Shown one piece after another: positions 15,330 to 23,982 of a DNA stretch of 28,722 nt. Position numbers and translations under genes: made by a program. This DNA is from JAUNSR01 sp036655355. Its GTDB lineage: Bacteria; Bacteroidota; Bacteroidia; Bacteroidales; JAUNSR01. The stretch covers positions 1 to 28,722 of the forward strand of contig JAVVQG010000021.1 in assembly GCA_036655355.1 (NCBI GenBank), in the 5' to 3' direction. Under the pieces are notes generated by a model. The model was not told the DNA's origin, searched no databases, and saw nothing but the letters and a program-made list of their open reading frames with translations. Each line of letters begins with the position of its first letter. Position 1 is the stretch's first letter.

Positions 15330-18173
15330 TCAGAAACGTTCTCCGCGAGAGTGTCCGGGAGGGGGACCTGAGGGACGGCGACCGTCGCGCGGACCGGATC
15401 CACGGATTTCTTCACGCCCTTTGCTACCGCCCTTACCCATGGTATTGAAGCGATAGGTAAATCCGACCAGAAAATAGTTGGTTAGGATATTGGTCTGCAC
15501 ATCTTCGATGTAGTTACCCGTAACCTGTCTCGAAATGCTTGACTTCTGCTGCAGGATATCATACATACGGGCAAAGACCATCGCTTGTTTGTTTTTCAAG
15601 AAAGTCATGCTCGTCTGTGCATTCCAGATCAGTTCGCGACGTGCGAAAGCGGCCGCATAGCCCGATTTACCATTGTAAGTAAAATCCGAACCGATGGTAA
15701 TGTCCATTGGGAGGAAGATGGAGAAGTTCCCCGTTCCCCCATAATTCATCACGGTTTGGTCTGAACGCTGAGCGATCGTATTGTTGGTTCTGGATAGCGA
15801 ATAGTTTCCGCGAAGTCCAATGTCGAACATATCGTTACGGAAAGAGATTCCGGCATTCTCTCGTACGGAATAGTTTCTCGAGCGGTTCTTTTCGCCATCG
15901 GAGAACCCGATCTGCTGATTCAGTCCCAAGTTCGTATTGGAATTGATCTGGAAATTCTTATTTCGCAACGGAGCATTATACATAAACATCCCCGATACGC
16001 TCCAGACTCCGTTTACATTGACCGGTTTGGTGGTCTGCACACCGGTTTCTTTGTTGTATGTAACCTGATTCACAATGCTGTTAAGCGTCATGTTTCCATA
16101 AACCATCGCCTGAAGAGAGCGCTGTGTTTCGGGAACATACTTGTTATATCGGGCGGAGAAACTATTCACATAACTCGGGTTCAAGTCCAGATTCCCCTCG
16201 CGAACGATCAGCGGATTGGTGATGTTTTTGGAGGGTTGCAACTGATTGATACTGGGCTGCTGCGTACGTCCTCGGTATTGAAGGCGCAGGCTGGTACGTT
16301 TATCCCAGATGTACGCCATATCGATTTGAGGACCGAAATTCACCACGCTTCGCTTGTACGACCGATCCTCATCGAGGTAATTGGTGGATTTGGAGGTAGA
16401 GGGATCGACGTTTAGTCCCACGGTATAGTTGTATTTATCGCGAACCGTACGCACACTCACGCCGATGCGCTGTGAAAGGTTGACGTTGCGGAACTTATCG
16501 CTGTAGAGCGAGTCATAATCGGCACTAAAATCTTGCGCGTTCTCCAGCCAGTTATAGGAATAACGGCGCGATTCGTTCGCATTGTTCGTCAGATTATAGG
16601 AAAATTGCAAGAAACGCTTGTTTCCGAAAGGCTCGATATAGGTAAGACGGACACGATACGAATCGCGGGTGGTGTTTTCAGTCTGCTTCTGATGAATCGA
16701 TGTATCGCGTACAGCTGCGATATCCGCTAAAGAATCGCCGTAAATGGTGTTGGAACGGATGAACGAACTTCCTTCGTTACTGTTTCCGGTATACGAGAAG
16801 GTGGCACTCACCTTTCGTCCTGCCTTACGGGCGGATTCTCGTGTAAGGGTGGCTCGGGCTCCGTAAGAGAATCCGTCCATATCCATCGTATTGTTATTCG
16901 TACCGCGGTTGATGAAGAAATCATTCTGATCGGTCGTCGTAAAGTCAGAAACCTCTGCCGTGGTTGTTTTATTATAGCTCAGATTGGGTTGAACCTCCAG
17001 ACGCGTCAGGGAATCGATCTGCCATTCCATCTTCAGGTCCAGGTTGAAATTGCGACTTTTATTGAGTGCGTCGTAGTTTTGGTTGTAATAAGTAGAACTG
17101 TCTTGCAGGTAGTTTTCGCGGATTGTTTTCTTTTGCTCATTCTGATCGGAACCGGCGAACATCACATTACCACCCACGCGGAAATCCTCCCCTTTACCGA
17201 CATTGAAGTTTCCACCCAAATATCCCGAGGTGGATATGCCGTTTCCGTAACCTCCGCTACCTCTTGAGCCGCGCATACCCGACCCCGAAAACATACTGCT
17301 TCCTAAATCGGTAAATCCGGCATTATTGGTGTTATTGATTCCTCCCAACAACGAAAACTGATTATCTCCCACGAAACGATTGGCCATTCCATTCACTTCA
17401 TAGCGGTCTTTGTTGCCATATGCGCCCGATAAATTACCGAACCATCCCTTCTTCATCCCTTTCTTCACGGTCAGGTTGATCACTTTCTCCTCCTCTCCGT
17501 CATCTACACCGGTCAGGCGTGATTCATCGGACTTTCGGTCAATCACCTGCAACTTTTCGATGATATCTACATTAATATTTTTCGTAGCTACTTTGGTATC
17601 TGAGCCGAAGAACTCTTTGCCGTCCACCAACACCTTTGTGATGGTTTTACCGCCCGATGTGATCTTCCCTTCGGAATCCACCTCTACTCCCGGTAGCTTT
17701 TTAAGAAGATCTTCCACCATGGAGTTGGCCTGCAGTTTATAGGAGTCGGCATTGTATTCCACCGTATCCTCTTTGAGGACTACCTCGGGGGCTTTCCCCT
17801 GCACAACGGCTTCTTTCAACAACTGAGAACTCTCGTTAAGCACGATTTTCCCGGCATCAACTGGTGAATGCGAGGCAGGAAGACGGTATTTCTTGTAGTA
17901 GGGTTCATATCCAATGAAAGAAACAGAAAGCAAAACCTCCCCTTTCTTTTTGGTTTGAATGGTAAATTTCCCTTTTGCCACCGATACTGTTCCTGTAATC
18001 AACGAACTATCAGGAAGGGCCAGCAAACGAACCGTTGCCTGCTCCATCGGCTGATTGGTAACGCCGTCTATCACAGTACCGTTAAAAGTGGAGTTTCCAC
18101 TTTGTTGAGCACTTAAAGAAACCGCACTCATTACGAATAAAAACAGATAATAATACTTCCTCATCCTAAGCAT
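15330..18173 (-). CDS. Outer-membrane beta-barrel protein with CarboxypepD_reg-like domain (TonB-dependent-receptor-like)
   Basis: 947 residues. A signal peptide (cleavage near SLSA-QQ) is followed by an Ig-like CarboxypepD_reg domain (about 28-110: FNGTVIDGVTNQPMEQATV, FIGYEPYY), a plug-like region (about 118-240: VEDLLKKLPGVEVDSEGKIT, TKVLVDGKEFFG) and a long beta-barrel (about 245-915) full of Asn/Tyr/Ser strands. It belongs with the Bacteroidota outer-membrane beta-barrel family (OMP_b-brl_3). The transported ligand is not readable, and no SusD partner is present. After the last strand, near residue 915, comes a 30-residue Gly/Pro/Arg-rich tail ending in Phe. The start may be 18173 or 18164 (MRKYYYLF). 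Two tandem repeats lie immediately upstream. Confidence 0.88.
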   Translation of the reverse strand: MLRMRKYYYLFLFVMSAVSLSAQQSGNSTFNGTVIDGVTNQPMEQATVRLLALPDSSLITGTVSVAKGKFTIQTKKKGEVLLSVSFIGYEPYYKKYRLPASHSPVDAGKIVLNESSQLLKEAVVQGKAPEVVLKEDTVEYNADSYKLQANSMVEDLLKKLPGVEVDSEGKITSGGKTITKVLVDGKEFFGSDTKVATKNINVDIIEKLQVIDRKSDESRLTGVDDGEEEKVINLTVKKGMKKGWFGNLSGAYGNKDRYEVNGMANRFVGDNQFSLLGGINNTNNAGFTDLGSSMFSGSGMRGSRGSGGYGNGISTSGYLGGNFNVGKGEDFRVGGNVMFAGSDQNEQKKTIRENYLQDSSTYYNQNYDALNKSRNFNLDLKMEWQIDSLTRLEVQPNLSYNKTTTAEVSDFTTTDQNDFFINRGTNNNTMDMDGFSYGARATLTRESARKAGRKVSATFSYTGNSNEGSSFIRSNTIYGDSLADIAAVRDTSIHQKQTENTTRDSYRVRLTYIEPFGNKRFLQFSYNLTNNANESRRYSYNWLENAQDFSADYDSLYSDKFRNVNLSQRIGVSVRTVRDKYNYTVGLNVDPSTSKSTNYLDEDRSYKRSVVNFGPQIDMAYIWDKRTSLRLQYRGRTQQPSINQLQPSKNITNPLIVREGNLDLNPSYVNSFSARYNKYVPETQRSLQAMVYGNMTLNSIVNQVTYNKETGVQTTKPVNVNGVWSVSGMFMYNAPLRNKNFQINSNTNLGLNQQIGFSDGEKNRSRNYSVRENAGISFRNDMFDIGLRGNYSLSRTNNTIAQRSDQTVMNYGGTGNFSIFLPMDITIGSDFTYNGKSGYAAAFARRELIWNAQTSMTFLKNKQAMVFARMYDILQQKSSISRQVTGNYIEDVQTNILTNYFLVGFTYRFNTMGKGGSKGREEIRGSGPRDGRRPSGPPPGHSRGERF

Positions 18174-18181
18174 AATTTCAT

Positions 18182-18276
18182 TTATATATAGTTTATTTTT
18201 AACATCAAGGTCAAATGCGCCATCGATTTACCTTCTATTGGGTTCCTCATCTTTTGGTGAGCTATGGCGATTTCAT
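18182..18276 (-). repeat. 96-bp leader repeat, copy R1
   Basis: A 95-base unit in tandem with R2. Read on the minus strand it starts with ATGAAATCGCCATAG and ends in TATATATAA before another ATGAAA at 18176-18181. It differs from R2 at only a handful of positions. CGCCAT and ATGGCG (264-269 and 218-223 of the 18 kb block, i.e. 18264-18269 and 18218-18223 on the plus strand) form a closing stem, with CTCA/TGAG and ACC/GGT hairpins inside. It ends eight bases before the start codon at 18173. Confidence 0.9.
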
Positions 18277-18372
18277 TTGTATATAATTTAATTTTTAACA
18301 TCAAGGTCAAATGCGCCATCGATTTACCTTCTATTGGGTTCCTCAGCTTTTGGTGAGCTATGGCGATTTCAT
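18277..18372 (-). repeat. 96-bp leader repeat, copy R2
   Basis: A 96-base unit directly adjoining R1, nearly identical to it. On the minus strand it begins with ATGAAATCGCCATAG at 18372 and ends with TATATACAA, followed by the ATG that opens R1. The closing stem arms are at 18314-18319 and 18360-18365. The two copies together keep one reading frame open for 65 codons (18379 to 18182), but that translation is just the repeat twice, and I do not call it a gene. Confidence 0.9.
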
Positions 18373-18560
18373 CTAACAAAATAACTCTATTATAAGACTC
18401 CTAAAATCTAAAAAGTTTAATTTATAAGTATTAATTTATAAATAGAGAAGGGTCTCTTCAAAGAGATACTTCTTTGCAATAGCGATAATGTTGCACAGTT
18501 TACCTTATATTTGCAACGAAAATCGATCCGATTTGAATAAACTCACATAATTATATTCTG
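18373..18560. other. Spacer between the tandem repeat and the MsbA-like gene
   Basis: 188 AT-rich bases between divergent genes. It should hold the promoters for both: the -7 element of the MsbA-like gene is noted separately at 18506-18513. No clear promoter could be assigned for the barrel gene on the minus strand. No gene, terminator or further repeat copy is visible. Confidence 0.5.
18506..18513 (+). promoter_or_regulatory. Candidate -7 element of the MsbA-like exporter gene
   Basis: TATATTTG matches TAnnTTTG. The best upstream TTG is only 12 bases away, so the -33 element is not convincing. The start codon is 48 bases downstream. Confidence 0.45.
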
Positions 18561-20393
18561 ATGAAGGAATTTATCCAGGTACTCCGAAGATTCGTACCTC
18601 CGTACAAGCATTTGCTGATATTGAATATTTTCTTCAATATACTCTCAACCGTATTAAGCCTTTTCTCTTTCGCCATAATCATCCCTATTCTACAGATCCT
18701 CTTCGGAATAGACCGCAAAGTGTATGAATTCATTCCTTGGCACGAAGCGGCTGTATCTATAAAGGACAAGTTCATCAACAACTTTTACTGGTTCATCACA
18801 GACATCATCAATGTAAAAGGAGCTCCCTTCGCCCTGATGCTGCTTGGGATTTTTCTGATTGTGATGACAATGTTGAAAACGGGCACGAGCTACCTGAGCT
18901 CTTACTTCATGATACCGATCCGCACGGGTGTGGTTCGCGATATCCGTACGTTCATCTATCGCAAAATCGTGAGTCTGCCAATCGGTTTTTTCAGCAGCGA
19001 GAAGAAAGGCGACGTGATGGCTCGAATGAGTGGCGATGTGGCCGAAGTGGAGAACTCGATCATGGCATCGTTGGATATGATGTTTAAGAATCCGATCATG
19101 ATTGTGGTATATCTTGTCAGCATGTTCGTAATCAGCTGGCAACTCACCATTTTCGTGTTGGTGCTGCTCCCGTTCAGCGGCTACGTGATGGGATCCATCG
19201 GAAAGAAATTGAAACGCAGTTCGATGGAGGCGCAGACACAATGGGGCGGACTGATGTCTGAGATTGAAGAAACGTTGGGAGGCCTGCGCATTATCAAGGC
19301 CTTCAATGCAGAAAATAAAGTGGTGTCTCGTTTTGAGCGAGGCAACGATGTATTTCGCCGTACAACCAACCGAATTGCCCGCAGACAGGCTTTGGCTCAT
19401 CCGATGAGTGAGTTCCTGGGTACCGTGACCATCGCGATTGTTCTTTGGTACGGAGGTTCTTTGATCCTTTCCGGCTCAACAACAATCGATGCGGCGGCTT
19501 TCATTTACTATCTGGTAATCTTCTACAGCATCATCAACCCGGCTAAAGAATTCTCAAAAGCGTCCTATTCCGTTCAACGCGGTTTGGCTGCGATGGTGCG
19601 TGTGGATAAAATCCTATCGGCGAAGAATGAGATCGAAAATCCAAATTCCCCGGTAACGATCAAAGGACTGAACAAGAATATCGAATTTCGGAATACCTGG
19701 TTTAAATACGATCAGCAATGGGTTTTGAAAAATATCAATCTTGAAATCAAAAAAGGACAAACGATTGCCCTTGTGGGACAATCCGGCTCCGGAAAGTCCA
19801 CCCTGGCTGACCTGTTGCCCCGTTTCTACGATATCCAAAAAGGCGAGATTCTGATCGACGGTATCAATATCAAAGACAGCACCTTGATGGACCTGCGTGG
19901 ACTGATGGGAAATGTGAACCAGGAGGCGATTCTGTTTAACGATACGTTCTTCAACAATATCGCATTCGGGGTTGAGAACGCCACACTTGAACAAGTACGC
20001 GAAGCCGCCAGAATCGCAAATGCGGATGAGTTCATCATGCAGACCGAGAATCAGTATGACGCCAATGTGGGTGACCGTGGCGGAAAACTATCGGGGGGAC
20101 AGCGTCAACGCGTGAGCATCGCCCGGGCAATTCTGAAAAATCCGGCCGTGCTTATCCTTGATGAGGCAACATCGGCATTAGATACCGAATCGGAACGATT
20201 AGTTCAGGATGCTTTGGAGAAACTGATGAAAAACCGTACGACACTGGTGATCGCCCATCGCCTTTCTACCATCAAGAATGCAGATATGATCTGCGTGATG
20301 CATGAAGGGGAGATCGTGGAACGAGGATGCCACGAAGAACTGATCGCATTGGACGGTTATTACAAGAAACTGGTAGATATGCAATCATTCTGA
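18561..20393 (+). CDS. ABC exporter, fused permease and ATPase (MsbA/lipid-exporter type)
   Basis: 610 residues, a half-transporter that works as a homodimer. Six membrane helices fill about residues 15-325 (first at 17-45, next around 85-110). The nucleotide-binding domain follows: Walker A GQSGSGKST (about 405-413), signature LSGGQRQR (about 509-516), Walker B LILDEATSALD (about 531-541) and the switch histidine in IAHRLSTI (about 563-570). Length and layout match MsbA-type exporters of lipids or drugs in Bacteroidota. The substrate is inference. It is a single gene, ended by a strong terminator at 20421-20453. Confidence 0.93.
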   Translation: MKEFIQVLRRFVPPYKHLLILNIFFNILSTVLSLFSFAIIIPILQILFGIDRKVYEFIPWHEAAVSIKDKFINNFYWFITDIINVKGAPFALMLLGIFLIVMTMLKTGTSYLSSYFMIPIRTGVVRDIRTFIYRKIVSLPIGFFSSEKKGDVMARMSGDVAEVENSIMASLDMMFKNPIMIVVYLVSMFVISWQLTIFVLVLLPFSGYVMGSIGKKLKRSSMEAQTQWGGLMSEIEETLGGLRIIKAFNAENKVVSRFERGNDVFRRTTNRIARRQALAHPMSEFLGTVTIAIVLWYGGSLILSGSTTIDAAAFIYYLVIFYSIINPAKEFSKASYSVQRGLAAMVRVDKILSAKNEIENPNSPVTIKGLNKNIEFRNTWFKYDQQWVLKNINLEIKKGQTIALVGQSGSGKSTLADLLPRFYDIQKGEILIDGINIKDSTLMDLRGLMGNVNQEAILFNDTFFNNIAFGVENATLEQVREAARIANADEFIMQTENQYDANVGDRGGKLSGGQRQRVSIARAILKNPAVLILDEATSALDTESERLVQDALEKLMKNRTTLVIAHRLSTIKNADMICVMHEGEIVERGCHEELIALDGYYKKLVDMQSF

Positions 20394-20420
20394 TGCTACT
20401 ATTCTTTCTTTATATATAGG

Positions 20421-20453
20421 AAGCCACTTCGGAAACGGAGTGGCTTTTTTTTT
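20421..20453 (+). terminator. Terminator of the MsbA-like gene
   Basis: AAGCCACT (20421-20428) pairs with AGTGGCTT (20439-20446) around a short loop, followed by an uninterrupted T-run to 20453. It begins 28 bases after the stop codon. Confidence 0.9.
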
Positions 20454-20564
20454 GTTCCTTCCCTTCCCTTTAACTGGTTATTAATCCATTTTTTACGATG
20501 TCAAACGCTACCATTCTCCATTGCGTATATTTTATTAAATAATTTTATACAGTTAATTTATTAT

Positions 20565-20588
20565 AATGTATAGTATATTTAATACATT
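20565..20588. promoter_or_regulatory. Inverted repeat, possible operator of the exporter operon
   Basis: AATGTAT (20565-20571) and ATACATT (20582-20588) are perfect inverted arms ten bases apart, so their centres are about 17 bases apart. That is longer than one helical turn but usable by a dimeric regulator. The site ends 16 bases before the candidate -7 element at 20605. In such AT-rich sequence a seven-base arm can arise by chance. Confidence 0.4.
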
Positions 20589-20604
20589 GTATTGTAATTC
20601 TTCC

Positions 20605-20612
20605 TACTTTTA
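20605..20612 (+). promoter_or_regulatory. Candidate -7 element of the exporter operon
   Basis: TACTTTTA is one base off TAnnTTTG. A TTG at 20587-20589 lies 15 bases upstream, shorter than the usual spacing. The leader to the ATG at 20689 would be about 70 bases. Confidence 0.4.
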
Positions 20613-20688
20613 TCGATAAGCAATAATTTTTTATTATTTATCAAGTATAAACTATTAACATTATCCTCACAAGGCAATACGAATACAC

Positions 20689-21363
20689 ATGATAAGACTT
20701 GAAAACATTAACAAAACCTATTATAACGGTAGTCCGCTGCATGTTCTAAAAGGTATCGATTTAAACATCGGAAAAGGAGAGCTGGTTTCCATCATGGGAG
20801 CATCCGGTTCAGGGAAATCAACCTTATTGAATATATTGGGAATCCTGGATAATTACGATACGGGAGAGTATTACCTGAACGACGTATTGATCAAAGACCT
20901 GAGTGAAACAAAAGCGGCGGAGTACCGTAATCACATGATCGGATTCATTTTTCAGTCATTTAACCTGATCAATTTTAAAAATGCGATGGAGAACGTAGCT
21001 CTTCCGCTTTACTATCAAGGCATCCCCCGTAAAAAAAGAAACGCTATCGCTCTCGAATACCTGGATAGACTCGGATTGAAAGAGTGGGCATACCATATGC
21101 CATCCGAGATGTCGGGTGGTCAGAAACAACGTGTGGCCATTGCGCGTGCTTTGATCAGTAAACCTCAGATTATCCTTGCCGATGAACCCACAGGTGCACT
21201 CGATAGTAAAACCACACAAGAGGTGATGAACATTATTAAAGAAGTGAATCAGGAGGGAATGACGATGGTGATTGTAACCCATGAAAAGGATATCGCAGAT
21301 CAAACCCAGAAGGTGATTCATATCAAAGATGGAGTGATTGGCTCTATCAGCGTTAATTATTAA
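20689..21363 (+). CDS. ABC transporter ATP-binding protein, MacB/LolD type
   Basis: 224 residues, the normal size of a free-standing MacB-type ATPase. Walker A is GASGSGKST (about 37-45), the Q-loop lies in FIFQSFNL, the signature is MSGGQKQR (about 140-147), Walker B is IILADEPTGALD (about 161-172) and the switch histidine is in VTHEKD. It powers the permeases encoded just downstream (21423 and 22704), which have no ATPase domain of their own. This is the split version of E. coli MacB. It is the first gene of a five-gene exporter operon. Confidence 0.94.
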   Translation: MIRLENINKTYYNGSPLHVLKGIDLNIGKGELVSIMGASGSGKSTLLNILGILDNYDTGEYYLNDVLIKDLSETKAAEYRNHMIGFIFQSFNLINFKNAMENVALPLYYQGIPRKKRNAIALEYLDRLGLKEWAYHMPSEMSGGQKQRVAIARALISKPQIILADEPTGALDSKTTQEVMNIIKEVNQEGMTMVIVTHEKDIADQTQKVIHIKDGVIGSISVNY

Positions 21364-21422
21364 ACCGAGAGCCGTTTTATACAATTTGTATAATCAGAAA
21401 ATTATACTCAAAAAGAACCATC

Positions 21423-22691
21423 ATGAGGGATTTATTTGAAGAAATATTCACTTCTATCCGCAAGAATAAGCTGCGTACTTTCCTGACGGGATTCTCTATT
21501 GCCTGGGGAATCTTTATGCTGATCGTACTGCTTGCTTCAGGAAACGGTCTGAAAAACGGGATGATGTCAAACTTCAACTTCATGTCGACGAATAGTCTCA
21601 GCATCTATCCGGGCCGCACAACGATGCCTTATAAAGGATTACAGAAAGGGCGCAACGTGAAGTTTGAGATGAATGATGTTGAATACCTGCAGAACACATT
21701 TCCAACTACCGTGGGGGAAATATCCCCTCTGATCAGTCGTTGGGGTTATACCATCTCGTACGGAGCCGAATACACGAATACCGGTATCCAAGGGGTCTAT
21801 CCCGATTACAAGACTCTCGGTAATATCGAGGTGAAAGAGGGACAGGGACGATTCATTAATCTGAGCGATCTGAAGGAGGAGCGTAAAATTGCCATCATCA
21901 GTGAAAAGACGGTACCGATCCTTTTCCGAAATGGAAAACAACCGATCGGCCAATACATTAAGATCAATAAGGTGCCTTTTCTTATCGCCGGTGTCTATAC
22001 CACGAAAAGCGGAAGTCAGAATCCTCCCGTTTACATACCCTTCACCACCGCCAAAGCAATCTTTAACCCATCGGGACGCATCAATAATGTCACCTTCGTC
22101 ATGAAGGACTTGAAGACATCGGAAGAAACAAAAGCGTTCGAAGAAAAACTCAGAGAGCGCATGGGTGCCAAACATCAGTTCAACCCGCAAGATCAAAATG
22201 CAGTGTGGATCTGGGACCGATTGAGTGATTTTCTTCAATCACAGGGTATCTTCAACGGAATCACACTTTTTGTCTGGATCATCGGAATCGGGACTTTGAT
22301 CGCAGGTGTCGTGGGAATCAGTAACATCATGTTGATTACGGTAAAAGAGCGTACGCACGAATTCGGAATCCGAAAAGCCTTGGGTGCTACTCCACTTTCT
22401 ATATTGAGTCTGGTGTTGATCGAATCGGTTTTCATTACTACGATATTCGGGTACATGGGTATGATTGTGGGTGTGGGACTCACCGAACTGATCAATTACG
22501 GAATGGTGAAAGCCGCTTCTCAGGCAGTTGCCAATGAGCAAACTCCCACCATATTTCTGAATCCCACGGTGGATCTGAACGTGGTGTTTGCCGCAACGGG
22601 CGTACTAATCATCGCAGGTCTTATAGCAGGATACGTTCCCGCTAAAAGAGCTGTCAGTATCAAACCAATCGATGCTTTACGCGGAGAATAA
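21423..22691 (+). CDS. ABC transporter permease, MacB/FtsX family (first of two)
   Basis: 422 residues with MacB topology: one membrane helix at about 19-41 (FLTGFSIAWGIFMLIVLL), a large periplasmic MacB_PCD domain (about 45-265), then three helices at about 275-300, 330-355 and 390-410. The coupling segment VKERTHEFGIRKALGATP and the end AVSIKPIDALRGE are family hallmarks. It is clearly paralogous to the next gene, sharing SIAWGIFMLIV / GVFWGIFMLVV and TTMPYKGLQKGR / TSMPYKGFKKGR. The two probably form a heterodimer driven by the ATPase at 20689. The gap to the second permease gene is 12 bases. Confidence 0.93.
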   Translation: MRDLFEEIFTSIRKNKLRTFLTGFSIAWGIFMLIVLLASGNGLKNGMMSNFNFMSTNSLSIYPGRTTMPYKGLQKGRNVKFEMNDVEYLQNTFPTTVGEISPLISRWGYTISYGAEYTNTGIQGVYPDYKTLGNIEVKEGQGRFINLSDLKEERKIAIISEKTVPILFRNGKQPIGQYIKINKVPFLIAGVYTTKSGSQNPPVYIPFTTAKAIFNPSGRINNVTFVMKDLKTSEETKAFEEKLRERMGAKHQFNPQDQNAVWIWDRLSDFLQSQGIFNGITLFVWIIGIGTLIAGVVGISNIMLITVKERTHEFGIRKALGATPLSILSLVLIESVFITTIFGYMGMIVGVGLTELINYGMVKAASQAVANEQTPTIFLNPTVDLNVVFAATGVLIIAGLIAGYVPAKRAVSIKPIDALRGE

Positions 22692-22703
22692 TTCAAGACA
22701 CAT

Positions 22704-23963
22704 ATGTTTGACTTAGATTCATGGCAGGAGATATGGCATACCATTACCCGCAATAAAGTACGGAGTTTCATGACTGCGTTCGGGGTATTCTGGGGGATCT
22801 TCATGCTCGTGGTGATGACCGGAGCGGGAAACGGTCTCGGAAACGGCACCTCTAAAAATGTAAAGGACTTTGCAGCCAATTCTTTATTCATATTCTCCAA
22901 TCGCACTTCCATGCCTTATAAGGGATTTAAAAAAGGTAGGTATTGGAATATGCAGGATGACGATATAGCCGCTATCAAGAGTACTTTTCCTGAAGTAAGG
23001 TATATTTCAGGTATCCTCTTTGGAGGTTCAAGTGACAACAATGTGGTACGTGGTACTAAATACGGAACCTTCAATACCATGGGTTATCATCCCGATTATG
23101 CGAAGATCGATCCGCAGATCTTAATTTACGGACGATTTATCAATGATATCGATATTCGTGAAAAAAGAAAGGTTTGCGTAATCGGAGAAAAACCACTTAA
23201 TGACCTTTATAAGCCGGGGGAAGATCCCACGGGAAGTCTCATAAAAATCAACGGCTTGTATTATACGGTTATCGGAGCATCTAAATCTGCCGCTCAAGGT
23301 ATTAATATGGGGGGATCGGCTGACGAGCGTATTTCCATCCCTTTCTCTACGCTACAACAGGCCCTCCATCAAGGAAACAGAACGCACTCTATCGCAGTTA
23401 CGGCGTATGATAACGTACCGATTACGGATATTGAAAAAGAGATCTATGGCTTGGTTAAATCGCGTCATCAGATTGCACCCGACGATCCACAGGCGGTAGA
23501 CGGGTTCAATATCTCGGAGATATTCAAAACCTTTCAGGGATTATATACCGGAATCGCCATCCTGATTTGGATCGTGGGAATGGGTACTTTGCTCGCTGGT
23601 GTGGTGGGTGTGAGTAACATCATGTTGGTTACGATTAAAGAGCGAACCCAAGAGATCGGAATCCGAAGGGCACTGGGAGCTAAACCATGGCAGATCATTA
23701 CTCAGATCATGTGTGAGAGTCTTGTGATTACAAGCATCGCGGGAGTTGCAGGGATTTGTCTGGGGGTGGGATTGCTTGGAGCTGTCGATTCCGTTCTTTC
23801 GGCTAATCCGAGTGACGATATGTACTTCGAGAATCCACAAATATCATTTAACGTAGCCCTTTTATCGCTGGCAATTCTGATTATCTGCGGTATGATTGCC
23901 GGTTTGCTACCGTCCTATCGCGCGATGCAGATCAAACCGATCGATGCGTTACGAGACGAATAA
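22704..23963 (+). CDS. ABC transporter permease, MacB/FtsX family (second of two)
   Basis: 419 residues with the same layout as the preceding gene: helix at about 22-44, a periplasmic domain to about 265, three C-terminal helices, the coupling segment IKERTQEIGIRRALGAKP and the end AMQIKPIDALRDE. The N-terminal half is the most like its neighbour, while the middle of the periplasmic domain has diverged, as expected for an old tandem duplication with separate roles in one transporter. Repeat R3 lies between its stop and the adaptor gene. Confidence 0.93.
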   Translation: MFDLDSWQEIWHTITRNKVRSFMTAFGVFWGIFMLVVMTGAGNGLGNGTSKNVKDFAANSLFIFSNRTSMPYKGFKKGRYWNMQDDDIAAIKSTFPEVRYISGILFGGSSDNNVVRGTKYGTFNTMGYHPDYAKIDPQILIYGRFINDIDIREKRKVCVIGEKPLNDLYKPGEDPTGSLIKINGLYYTVIGASKSAAQGINMGGSADERISIPFSTLQQALHQGNRTHSIAVTAYDNVPITDIEKEIYGLVKSRHQIAPDDPQAVDGFNISEIFKTFQGLYTGIAILIWIVGMGTLLAGVVGVSNIMLVTIKERTQEIGIRRALGAKPWQIITQIMCESLVITSIAGVAGICLGVGLLGAVDSVLSANPSDDMYFENPQISFNVALLSLAILIICGMIAGLLPSYRAMQIKPIDALRDE

Positions 23964-23982
23964 TTAATATAAGAATCCACTG

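Larger units (their letters stand above)
20454..20688. other. AT-rich regulatory spacer before the tripartite exporter operon
   Basis: 235 very AT-rich bases with no reading frame of note. They hold a symmetric inverted repeat (20565-20588), a near-consensus -7 element TACTTTTA (20605-20612) and a leader hairpin in which GATAA...ATAAT pairs with ATTAT...TTATC (20615-20642). The features fit a controlled promoter of the exporter operon, but none is proven. Confidence 0.5.

Noticed and set aside
18182..18372. A CRISPR-like interpretation of the tandem repeat units
   Set aside because: There are only two units, they abut without unique spacers, and each is 95-96 bases long, unlike CRISPR repeats. 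No cas gene is present.
18182..18379. A 65-codon open frame on the minus strand across R1 and R2, with a two-fold peptide repeat containing EIAIAHQK and GKSMAHL
   Set aside because: It is open only because the 96-bp repeat has a length divisible by three. The equivalent frame in R4 has a stop in the middle and R3 has diverged differently, so there is no sign of protein-level selection.
18690..19400. A 236-codon open frame on the minus strand inside the MsbA-like gene
   Set aside because: Its product is rich in His, Gln and Arg, as expected from antisense of a membrane protein gene, and it overlaps a clear ABC exporter.
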